From Caulobacter sp. Root343 (lineage in GTDB: Bacteria > Pseudomonadota > Alphaproteobacteria > Caulobacterales > Caulobacteraceae): 64,000 nucleotides of DNA. The DNA is taken from positions 939,126 through 1,003,125 of the forward strand of contig NZ_LMDF01000007.1 in assembly GCF_001425745.1 (NCBI RefSeq), given 5' to 3'. The position numbers and the translations under genes were made by a program. Positions 54,047-61,997 of this stretch are shown piece after piece. Position 1 is the first letter of the stretch, and each line of letters begins with the position of its first letter. The notes under the pieces were generated by a model that was not told where the DNA came from, did not search any database, and saw nothing but the letters and a program-made list of their open reading frames with translations.

Positions 54047-56869
54047 CTAGAACTTGAAGAGAAGCGCCGCCTTGAAGGCCCGGCCGAACTCTGGCCGGCC
54101 GATGCCGTAGAGGGCCCCAGCCTCGGTGCTGATGATCTGGCCGGCGCGCGGATTGCCCTCGGTCAGGCCGATCTCGTTGGTCAGGTTCGTGCCGTAGACA
54201 TAGGCCGACAGCTGGTCGGTGACCTTGAACCGCACCGTCGCGTTGACCAGGGTGTAGGCCGAGAGTTTCAGCGTGTTGGCGGCGTCCGAGAAGCGGTCGC
54301 CGTAGCGCTCGATGCTGCTTTCGACCCGCAGGCGGCCGTCCAGCAGGTTCAGGCCGGGCGTCAGGCGGAAGGCCGTCTTAGGCACGCGGATCAGCTGGTT
54401 GCCCGTGAAGTCGCGGGTGCGGCTGGCGGTGGCGGCCGGCGGCTTGACCTGGCAGGTCGGGTCCGAGGCCGAGACCGTGCAGCTTTCCTCGAACTTGTAG
54501 TCGCCGAACTCGGGGTTCTGGATCGTGGCGCTGAAGCCAAGGTCGAACCAGCGGGTCGGGCGGTAGGCGCCTTCCAGCTCCAGGCCCAGGGTCTTGGTGT
54601 CGGTGATGCTGGTCTGGTTGACGTAGGCGCCGGTGGTCGGATTGAACACCAGGCTGCCGAAGCCCAGGCTGTCATAGGCGGTGTGGAACACCGTGGCGTA
54701 GAGGTCCAGCTTGCCGGCGTTCAGCTTGTACCCCGCCTCCATCAAATCCATCGTCTGGACACGACCCGTCGAGTTGCTGGCGTTGGTGATGTAGTCGCCC
54801 AGCGACGGCAGCCTGAACGCCGAGGTGTAACGGGCGAAGACGCCCATGTGCGGCGTGATGCGGTAGTCGGCGCCGACCGTCCAGCCAGCGTGGTCGAACT
54901 GGCGCGACAGGCGGTCGTAGACGCCCGAGCCGGCCAGCACGGTGTCGTCGGCCGGGGTCGGCGAAAGGCCGAGATTGATCGTCGCCGTCCGCTCGCTGCG
55001 GCCAGTGAACTCGATCTTTTCCCAGCGCACGCCGGCGTCAATCCGCAGGGACGGCGTCACCTGCCACTCGTCGGTCAGATAGAGGGCGGTGGTGTTGGAC
55101 TTGCCGTCGCCGTTGGCGAACTCGGCGCCGTAACGGCTGACGCCGTTCTCGGTCAGGCTGGACAGGATCTTGCCGGTGGCGTCGACCGCGACCAGGTCCA
55201 GGCGCCGGGCATTCTCGCGCACGTCCAGCAAGGCGTTGGCCGAATAGCGGTTGAAGGCCTCTTCCACGTGGGCGTGGTAGAATCCGGCCGCGACGTCGTG
55301 GGTTTGGCCGCCGAAGTCGAACTTGTGGACCAGCCGCGTGTCGCTGATCAGCTCGTCCAGCGGCACCGAGACATAGCGCAGCGAACCGTCCAGCACGAGG
55401 CCGTTGCCGTTCTGGCCGGCGCCGGTGGTGCTGAACACTTCGCCGGGATTGGTAGTGTAGCGCAGCTGCACATCCGTGGCGCCCGGCGTGGCGGCCAGCA
55501 GGGCGGCGCGGTACTGGGCGATGCGGGCCGCGCCGGTCACCGGCGTGTTCGGGAAGAGGCCGATGCGCTTGGACTCCGAGGTCCGGTAGCGCAGGGTCTC
55601 CGACAGGCGCCAGCCGTCGGCGATCTCGTACTTCAGGACGGCGGTGGCCTGGGTCAGCTTGACCTCGGTGCCGCGCGACAGGTCCCAGTCAAACGGGCCC
55701 TTGGGCCCGCGCAGGGTCAGCTTGTTGGTCTCGGGTCCGGCCAGGGTCCCGGTCAGCGGGTCGAAACCCGGCGCGGCGCTGGCCTCGCCCGCCGCGTCGA
55801 ACTTCAGGGGCACGCCGGCGAACAGGATGACGTTGTCGTCGAGGTGCTTGAGGTTGAAGTCGAAGCTGCCGCGCTCGAAATCGCGGCCGATCGAGGCGCG
55901 GACCTGGTAGCCCTTGTTCGCCGTGAAGCCCGGGTCGCGGATGCCGTCGTCCTCGCGCCAGAAGCCGCCGACGCTGGCGCGCCAATCACCGATAGGGCCG
56001 CCGTAGTAGGCGTCGACGCGCTTGAGGCCGTAGTCGCTGGCCTGGACCTTCACGATGCCTTCCTTCACGTCGCCCTTGCGGGTGATGAAGTTGACCGTGC
56101 CGCCCGGAGCGTACGAGGCGAAGATCGAGGACGGGCCGCCGCGCACGACCTCGATCCGGTCGATGGTCTCGTCCAGGCGGAACGACTGGTCGGCATTCAG
56201 ATAGCCCAGGCCGCCGTCATGCTGGATCGGCGCGCCGTCTTCCTGCAGGGCGATGGCCGAGAAGCCTTCCTGCGGAATGCCCCGGGCCCGAATGTTGGCG
56301 CTGGCCTCGCCGCCCGAGGCCTCGACCCAGAAGCCGGGCACCGACTTCAGCGCGTCGGCCACGCCCATCGGCGAACGCAGGCGCAGGGCCTCTTCGTTCA
56401 TGGTGGTGACAGCGTAGCTGGTCGCCAGGCGCGTGCGGGCGTCCGAGCCCGCGCGCGAGGTGACGATCAGTTCCTCGACCGTGTCGGACGCGTCAGCGCC
56501 GGCCGAGGCGGCGTCCAAAGGGCCGACGCCCCGCTGGCGCAGGGTGATGACCTGGGCGGTGGCCGAGGCGATCTCCAGGTCGCTGCCGTCGATCAGCTTG
56601 CGGACCGCGTCCTCGCGGCCGAACGCGCCTTGCAGGCCGGCCGTGCGGTGCTTGGCGGCGACGTCGTAGGGGAACAGGATCTGCACGCCAGCCTGGCGCG
56701 AGAAGGCGGTCAGCGCTTGGGCGGTGTCGCCGGCCGGGACGTTGAACGCCACCCGCGCGGCCGCCTGGGCCTGGGCGGCGACTGGAACGACGGCGACCAG
56801 CGCCGTCGTGGCTAGAAGCAGGCAAGTCGCCATGCGCGGCGCCCCAAATCGCGCCCCAAACTTGGTCAT
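54047..56869 (-). CDS. TonB-dependent siderophore-type receptor with STN domain
   Basis: This 940-residue receptor has a signal peptide (1-36), an STN domain (40-111, AFNVPAGDTAQALTAFSRQAGVQILF), TonB box (VEELIVTSRAG, 131-141), plug with EVVRGGPSSIFASYAPGGTVNFITRKG and a barrel ending LLFKF. The plug resembles siderophore receptors, but similar ones import other chelates or phospho-compounds. It follows a sigma factor and FecR on the same strand, so it is both sensor and transporter of that system. Confidence 0.93.
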   Translation of the reverse strand: MTKFGARFGAPRMATCLLLATTALVAVVPVAAQAQAAARVAFNVPAGDTAQALTAFSRQAGVQILFPYDVAAKHRTAGLQGAFGREDAVRKLIDGSDLEIASATAQVITLRQRGVGPLDAASAGADASDTVEELIVTSRAGSDARTRLATSYAVTTMNEEALRLRSPMGVADALKSVPGFWVEASGGEASANIRARGIPQEGFSAIALQEDGAPIQHDGGLGYLNADQSFRLDETIDRIEVVRGGPSSIFASYAPGGTVNFITRKGDVKEGIVKVQASDYGLKRVDAYYGGPIGDWRASVGGFWREDDGIRDPGFTANKGYQVRASIGRDFERGSFDFNLKHLDDNVILFAGVPLKFDAAGEASAAPGFDPLTGTLAGPETNKLTLRGPKGPFDWDLSRGTEVKLTQATAVLKYEIADGWRLSETLRYRTSESKRIGLFPNTPVTGAARIAQYRAALLAATPGATDVQLRYTTNPGEVFSTTGAGQNGNGLVLDGSLRYVSVPLDELISDTRLVHKFDFGGQTHDVAAGFYHAHVEEAFNRYSANALLDVRENARRLDLVAVDATGKILSSLTENGVSRYGAEFANGDGKSNTTALYLTDEWQVTPSLRIDAGVRWEKIEFTGRSERTATINLGLSPTPADDTVLAGSGVYDRLSRQFDHAGWTVGADYRITPHMGVFARYTSAFRLPSLGDYITNASNSTGRVQTMDLMEAGYKLNAGKLDLYATVFHTAYDSLGFGSLVFNPTTGAYVNQTSITDTKTLGLELEGAYRPTRWFDLGFSATIQNPEFGDYKFEESCTVSASDPTCQVKPPAATASRTRDFTGNQLIRVPKTAFRLTPGLNLLDGRLRVESSIERYGDRFSDAANTLKLSAYTLVNATVRFKVTDQLSAYVYGTNLTNEIGLTEGNPRAGQIISTEAGALYGIGRPEFGRAFKAALLFKF

Positions 56870-56941
56870 CGTGTTTCGCCCCGTTTGTCATGCCGAAAAT
56901 CGGCGTCTCGCTCGGCAAGACGGGAGGGGCGGCGAAAACCT

Positions 56942-57889
56942 CTATCGAGATTTTAGAAGAATTCGTGACGGATCGTCGGCGATGATCCGTAGACCGAAGG
57001 TCGTGCGCAGGGCCTCGAGGAAGGTTTCGGGATTGTCGGTCAGGAAGCGGCCGCCCAGACGCAGGGCGCCGACCTTGGGGTCTTCTATGACCAGCTTACG
57101 GGTGAGGTAGCGATTGTACTCCTCGACCGCCTCGGTGAGGCGCTGACCTTCGAAGACGATCTCGCCACGACGCCATGCTTGGACGTTCTGGACCTCGGCT
57201 TCCGGCGCCGCGGCGACAGAGACCCCGGCGGCGCTGACCGCCAGAGCCTGGCGGGCGTCCGTGGCGGCTTCGACGGCCGCCTCGGCCTCGCCCGCCGCGG
57301 TCTTGATCGCCGCCCTACCGGCCAGGACGATCAGGTCCAGGCCTGCCGGCCGCAGGCGGGCGTTGAATTGGCCGGACGCCAGGCGCGCCAGCCCCTCATG
57401 GGTGAACAGTTCGAACGGGCGTAGGGCGTCGTGGGCGATGGTCAGGGCGATCTCGCCGCGTTCCAGCCACAAGCGGCGACGCTGGCGATCAAAGCGCCAG
57501 GCGACGATGGTGTCGGTGTTCAGCTCGACCGAGCTGCCGTCGGGCAAGGCCAGCGTGCGGCGCTCGCCGATCCCCGTCACGGTGCGGACGCGCAGCAACT
57601 GGTCTCGGCCCACATATGCCGCCCCCGCGACGCCCGCCGCCAGGGCCAGGCCGCCGCCCAGCCAGGCGCGACGGGTCACCGCCGGCCGTGTGCGAGGCTC
57701 GACGTCGCGCAGTGCGTCCAGCCGGCTCCAGGCGGCGGCTACCTCGGCGAAGGCCGCGGCGCGGCGCGGATCGACGGCGCGCCAGGCTTCGAAGTCCTCT
57801 GGAACCGCGCGGCCGGCGTCCAGGCGCGCCAGCCAATCCGAAGCCTGGGCGATCAGCGCGTCTCTGTCTTGATCGCCGGTTTTCGCCAT
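56942..57889 (-). CDS. FecR-family anti-sigma factor
   Basis: The 315-residue protein has a DUF4880-type N-terminus (ASDWLARLDAGRAVPEDFEAW), a transmembrane helix (about 72-90), a FecR domain (RTLALPDGSSVELNTDT, LWLERGEIALTIAHDALRPFEL) and a C-terminal STN-like part. Its start overlaps the sigma gene by 37 bases. It couples the receptor at 54047 to that sigma factor. Confidence 0.92.
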   Translation of the reverse strand: MAKTGDQDRDALIAQASDWLARLDAGRAVPEDFEAWRAVDPRRAAAFAEVAAAWSRLDALRDVEPRTRPAVTRRAWLGGGLALAAGVAGAAYVGRDQLLRVRTVTGIGERRTLALPDGSSVELNTDTIVAWRFDRQRRRLWLERGEIALTIAHDALRPFELFTHEGLARLASGQFNARLRPAGLDLIVLAGRAAIKTAAGEAEAAVEAATDARQALAVSAAGVSVAAAPEAEVQNVQAWRRGEIVFEGQRLTEAVEEYNRYLTRKLVIEDPKVGALRLGGRFLTDNPETFLEALRTTFGLRIIADDPSRILLKSR

Positions 57890-58434
57890 GACCTCGCTTT
57901 ACCTTCGATCCTGCGCCCTTCGCTGGCGGCGAGGGACTTGGTCAAGAGCATCAGCCCCTTGGCCAGATGCTTCTCGACCGTAGAGATGGACAAGCCCAGC
58001 CGAACCGCTATCTGGCCGGGCGAAAGGCCCTCCATTTTCCGCAAGGTGACCACGCGGCGGCACTGTTCGGGCAGGCGCTCGACCGCGTCGAGCACGCGCA
58101 ACAGCTCCTCGCGGGCGCTGGCCACGGCGTGGGCGTCCGGCGCTGGGTCGGGCAGGGCTTCCATCTCCAGCACCCCGATCTGGCGAATGCCCACCACCTT
58201 GGCCCGGCGGAACCGCTCAAAGGCCAGGTTGCGGATAACGGTCAGGACGAAGCGCTCGGGCGCTTCAAGTCGTCGCCAGTCGGGCACGCCCAGCACCTTG
58301 GCATAAGCTTCCTGGACCAAATCCTCGGCATCGGCCGGGTCGTTGGAGAGCTTGCGGGCATAGGCGCGGAAGTTCGGCGCGAACGGCAGCACCGCCTCGG
58401 CGAACCACTTGTCGATGTCACGTAGCCAGGCCAT
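57853..58434 (-). CDS. FecI-type ECF sigma factor
   Basis: The 193-residue protein has region 2 (DAEDLVQEAYAKVLG) and region 4 (LSPGQIAVRLGLSISTVEKHL). It heads a minus-strand operon: sigma, FecR, STN receptor and, past a hairpin, the PHP hydrolase. An overlap of 37 bases with FecR implies coupled translation. Confidence 0.92.
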   Translation of the reverse strand: MAWLRDIDKWFAEAVLPFAPNFRAYARKLSNDPADAEDLVQEAYAKVLGVPDWRRLEAPERFVLTVIRNLAFERFRRAKVVGIRQIGVLEMEALPDPAPDAHAVASAREELLRVLDAVERLPEQCRRVVTLRKMEGLSPGQIAVRLGLSISTVEKHLAKGLMLLTKSLAASEGRRIEGKARSWRKPAIKTETR

Positions 58435-58730
58435 CGCGTCGCGCCCCGTCAGCGACGATCGCCGACTCTTTGCGAAGCTGGACTACCGACCGGACGTGTC
58501 AGTTTGGCGACGTCGAGGCAAGGCCTCCCAGATGTACCGTCAGGCCTGACTTGCCGTGACGGTATCGGCCGCCCGCCCTCGCGAGCAAGGTCGCGCGACA
58601 CCGTCAGATGCGCGAAATGTGTTCTGGCTCTCCCCGATCGTCGCCGATCTCTGGAGAGCCAGAACACATCTATTTCAAGAATTTAGGCAATATTCGCGAT
58701 GGTCCGCGGAAGTCCCGAAAGAGCCCTGAA
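58435..58730. other. Intergenic region with palindrome and long hairpin
   Basis: This 296-base region between guaA and the sigma factor gene has no plausible gene. It contains a 12-base palindrome gtcaggcctgac (58539-58550), nested with an 8-bp inverted repeat taccgtca/tgacggta (58535-58542, 58557-58564), and the 17-bp hairpin at 58617-58669. The palindromes lie about 105-130 bases upstream of the sigma factor start and may be an operator. Confidence 0.5.
58617..58669 (-). terminator. Long perfect hairpin downstream of guaA
   Basis: Arms of 17 bases (58617-58633 and 58653-58669) are perfectly complementary, with a 19-base loop containing a further 5-bp stem. It begins 61 bases past the guaA stop. 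Only a short T-run follows on the minus strand. A terminator or mRNA-stabilising element for the guaB-guaA operon is the simplest reading. Confidence 0.55.
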
Positions 58731-60290
58731 TCATTCCCACTCGATCGTGCCGGGCGGCTTGGACGTCACGTCGTAGACCACACGGTTGACACCGCGCACC
58801 TCGTTGATGATGCGCGTGGCGGTCTTGCCCAGGATCGGCCAGGGGAACTCGAAGAAGTCGGCCGTCATGCCGTCAGTCGAGGTGACCGCGCGCAACGCCA
58901 GGACGTTTTCATAGGTGCGCGCGTCGCCCATGACGCCGACGGTCTTGACCGGCAGCAGCACGGCGAAAGCCTGCCAGATCTGGTCGTAGAGGCCAGCGTT
59001 GCGGATCTCCTCCAGATAGATGGCGTCGGCGTCCTGCAGGACCTTGACCTTCTCGGGCGTGATTTCGCCGGGGATGCGGATGGCCAGGCCCGGGCCGGGG
59101 AACGGGTGGCGGCCGACGAAAGCCGGGGCCAGGCCCAGCTCGACGCCGAGAGCGCGGACTTCGTCCTTGAACAGCTCGCGCAGCGGCTCGACCAGCTTCA
59201 GCTTCATGTAGTCCGGCAGGCCGCCGACGTTATGGTGGCTCTTGATCACAGCCGAGGGACCGCCGCGGGCCGAGACGCTCTCCACCACGTCGGGATAGAG
59301 CGTGCCCTGGGCCAGGAATTGCGCGCCGTCGATCTTGGCGGCCTCCTTGTCGAAGACCTCGATGAACAGGCGGCCGATGGTCTTACGCTTGGTCTCGGGG
59401 TCGCTGATCCCGGCCAGCTCGCCCAGGAACAGGTCGCCGGCGTCCACGTGGACCAGCGGGATGTTGTAGTGATCGCGGAACAGAGTGACGACCTGGTCGG
59501 CCTCGTTCTTGCGCAGCAGGCCCGTATCGACGAACACGCAGGTCAGCTGGTCACCGATCGCCTCGTGGATCAGGACGGCGGCCACCGAGCTGTCGACGCC
59601 GCCCGACAGGCCGCAGATCACCTTGCCGGTCCCGACCTGGTCGCGGATCTTCTGGACCATCTCCTGGCGGAAGGCCGCCATGGTCCAGTCGCCCTTCAGC
59701 CCGGCCAGGGCCAGGAAGTTCTTGTAGATCCGCGAGCCATTGACGGTGTGGACCACCTCGGGGTGGAACTGGACGGCGTAGATCTTCTTGGCGTCATTGG
59801 CGATGGCGGCGAACGGCGCGCCGGTCGAGGTGGCCACGACCTCAAAGCCTTCGGGGATGGCGGTGACACGATCGCCGTGGCTCATCCAGACGGTTTCCAG
59901 CTCGCCGACGCCGGCCAGGCCCTGGAACAGCGGGCTGACCTTGCCGATGGTCAGTTCGGCGCGGCCGAACTCACCCGCATGGCCGCCCTCGACCTTGCCG
60001 CCCAGCACGTCGCACAGCAGCTGCTGGCCGTAGCAGATGGCCAGCAGGGGCACGTCCAGATCGAACAGCTTGCGGCCGATGCGGGGGCTGTCGTCCTCCA
60101 GCACGCTGGCCGGACCGCCCGACAGGATGATCGCCGAGGGCTTGTAGTCGTCGACCAGGGCTTCGGCCTTGTCGAACGGATGGATCTCGCAATAGACGCC
60201 GGCCTCGCGCACCCGGCGGGCGATCAGCTGAGTCACCTGGCTGCCGAAGTCGACGATCAGGACGCGCTGGTGGTGGGTTTCGGTGGTCAT
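58731..60290 (-). CDS. guaA: GMP synthase (glutamine-hydrolysing)
   Basis: GuaA aminates XMP to GMP using glutamine and ATP. The 519-residue protein has the class I amidotransferase triad Cys86 (AICYGQQL), His176 and Glu178 (QFHPEV), the ATP-pyrophosphatase loop SGGVDS (229-234) and the C-terminal dimerisation domain ending PPGTIEWE. Length and motifs are normal. It is the last gene of the guaB operon, 31 bases after the rRNA methyltransferase. Confidence 0.98.
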   Translation of the reverse strand: MTTETHHQRVLIVDFGSQVTQLIARRVREAGVYCEIHPFDKAEALVDDYKPSAIILSGGPASVLEDDSPRIGRKLFDLDVPLLAICYGQQLLCDVLGGKVEGGHAGEFGRAELTIGKVSPLFQGLAGVGELETVWMSHGDRVTAIPEGFEVVATSTGAPFAAIANDAKKIYAVQFHPEVVHTVNGSRIYKNFLALAGLKGDWTMAAFRQEMVQKIRDQVGTGKVICGLSGGVDSSVAAVLIHEAIGDQLTCVFVDTGLLRKNEADQVVTLFRDHYNIPLVHVDAGDLFLGELAGISDPETKRKTIGRLFIEVFDKEAAKIDGAQFLAQGTLYPDVVESVSARGGPSAVIKSHHNVGGLPDYMKLKLVEPLRELFKDEVRALGVELGLAPAFVGRHPFPGPGLAIRIPGEITPEKVKVLQDADAIYLEEIRNAGLYDQIWQAFAVLLPVKTVGVMGDARTYENVLALRAVTSTDGMTADFFEFPWPILGKTATRIINEVRGVNRVVYDVTSKPPGTIEWE

Positions 60291-60321
60291 CGGCGGGTCT
60301 CCAGCGGTCGGTCGATTATCG

Positions 60322-61599
60322 TCAGGGCGTATAGGATGCTCGCTCCAGAACGGCGGCGAAGAAGCCGTCGGTCCCGGCGCGGTAAGGGGTCAGGCGCAGA
60401 TAGCCTTCGGGGGTGACGTGCTCGACGCCTGGCAGGGCGATCGGCTTCACGGAAAATTCCGGGTGGCGTTCGAGGAAGCCCGCGACCCGGTCCTCGTTCT
60501 CGTCGGTCAGCAGCGAGCAGGTCACATAGACCATGCGACCGCCGGCCTTCACGAAGGTCGAGGCGTCCTCCAGCACGCTGTCCTGCTCGATTTGGCGCTT
60601 GGCCAGCTGGTCGGGCGACAGGCGCCACTTGGCGTCCGGATGACGCCGCCAGGTGCCGGAGCCAGTACACGGCGCGTCGACGAACACGACGTCGATCTTG
60701 CCCTCCAGGCCTTTCAGCGGCTGGGCCTCGATCGGCGAGCGGATCTGCAGGTTGCGCACCCCTGCCCTCTGGCCGCGACGGATGGTGTCGGCCAGACGGC
60801 GAGCGTCGCTGTCGTGGGCGAAGATCTGGCCGGTGTTGCCCATGGCGGCGGCCAGGGCGAGGGTCTTGCCGCCCCCGCCGGCGCAGAAGTCCAGCACCTG
60901 CTTGCCCTTGACCTCGCCGGCCACGGCGGCGGCGATCTGGGAGCCCAGGTCCTGCACTTCGAACCAGCCCTTGGAAAAGGCCGGCACGGCCTCGACCGAC
61001 GGCGTGCGGTCGGCGGCCGCGGGCGCGGGGATGCGGAAGGCGGTCGGCAGGATTCCGGCCGGTGACGCGTGGATCGGCGCCAAAGCCTTGGCGGCCCGCT
61101 CGGCGTCGGTCTTCAGGGTATTGACGCGAAGATCGACCGGCGCGCGTTCGGCCAGGGCCGCCATCTCGACGGCATGCTCGGAGCCCAGAGCGCGGTCCAG
61201 GCGGGCTTCCAACCAATCCGGATAGTCGCCGCTGATCGGAGCAGGCGCCCCGTCCAGCGGAACAGGAGCAGCCAGACGCTCGCGCTCGGCGTCGGTCAGG
61301 GCGCCAAAACCGTGCTCTTCCGAGGCCGCCTCGGCGATGCGTTCGGGCGTCCATTTCCAGGTAAAGGCCAGCACGCCCAGCATCACGCCGCGCGGGCTCG
61401 TATCGCCCATCATCCAGCCCAGCGAACGCTTGCGGCGCAAGCCGTCCAGGACCAGGCCCGAGACGAAGGCGCGATCCTTGGAGCCCGCATAGCGCGCGGC
61501 CTCGCCCCAGCGCTTCAGGGCCATCTTCGCCGGAAAATGCCGCGCCTCGATCTCGGCCAGAACCTCGATCGCCGCTGAAACCCGCCCTCCGTCGCGCAT
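60322..61599 (-). CDS. RsmB/NOP2-family RNA (cytosine-C5) methyltransferase
   Basis: The 425-residue protein has an N-terminal NusB-like helical part (about 1-150) and a Rossmann methyltransferase domain: VLDFCAGGGGKTLALA (SAM loop, 235-250), the catalytic Cys361 in VYVTCSLL and the release Cys311 in DAPCTGSG. The family methylates C967 of 16S rRNA in E. coli (RsmB); other NOP2/Sun members have different sites. Start overlaps the MAPEG stop by one base (TGATG). Confidence 0.93.
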   Translation of the reverse strand: MRDGGRVSAAIEVLAEIEARHFPAKMALKRWGEAARYAGSKDRAFVSGLVLDGLRRKRSLGWMMGDTSPRGVMLGVLAFTWKWTPERIAEAASEEHGFGALTDAERERLAAPVPLDGAPAPISGDYPDWLEARLDRALGSEHAVEMAALAERAPVDLRVNTLKTDAERAAKALAPIHASPAGILPTAFRIPAPAAADRTPSVEAVPAFSKGWFEVQDLGSQIAAAVAGEVKGKQVLDFCAGGGGKTLALAAAMGNTGQIFAHDSDARRLADTIRRGQRAGVRNLQIRSPIEAQPLKGLEGKIDVVFVDAPCTGSGTWRRHPDAKWRLSPDQLAKRQIEQDSVLEDASTFVKAGGRMVYVTCSLLTDENEDRVAGFLERHPEFSVKPIALPGVEHVTPEGYLRLTPYRAGTDGFFAAVLERASYTP

Positions 61600-61994
61600 C
61601 AGACCACCAGGGCCGCGAGCAGCAGCAGGATCCCGACGAGGGAGGCCAGCCAGACCAGGCTGCGAACCATCGGCACGCCGAACGCATAGAGCGGGACATA
61701 GACCGCGCGCGCCACGACATAGATCACCGAACCGTACGCGGTCAGCGCTCCGAGCCTGCCGCCCAGATAGTCGATGATCACCAGGGCCACGAAGAACGGA
61801 AAGCTTTCGCGAAAGTTGGCGAAGGCCCGTTCGAGCCGGCCGGCGACGCCGGTCAGCACGACCGGCTCGTCACGCGGACCGATGTTCCACTTCAAGCCGC
61901 GCTGCGGCTGGGCGGCCGCGGCCGCCCACAGGAGGTGGATGATCCCGACGATCACCGCCACCGCCACCATCTGCAGCTCGAAAGCCATTCGCAT
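61599..61994 (-). CDS. MAPEG-family membrane protein
   Basis: This 131-residue protein has four hydrophobic helices and the MAPEG pattern GRLERAFANFRESFPFFVALVII preceded by NIGPRD. MAPEG proteins include microsomal glutathione transferases and related eicosanoid enzymes; bacterial versions are mostly uncharacterised. It sits 3 bases after guaB and overlaps the next gene, so it is an operon member. An in-frame ATG two codons later is an equal start. Confidence 0.9.
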   Translation of the reverse strand: MRMAFELQMVAVAVIVGIIHLLWAAAAAQPQRGLKWNIGPRDEPVVLTGVAGRLERAFANFRESFPFFVALVIIDYLGGRLGALTAYGSVIYVVARAVYVPLYAFGVPMVRSLVWLASLVGILLLLAALVV

Positions 61995-61997
61995 CGG

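Noticed and set aside
52880..56815. 1311-codon plus-strand frame opposite the PHP and TonB receptor genes
   Set aside because: Very long but an antisense artefact of GC-rich codon usage; the minus strand has signal peptide, STN, plug, barrel and PHP motifs.
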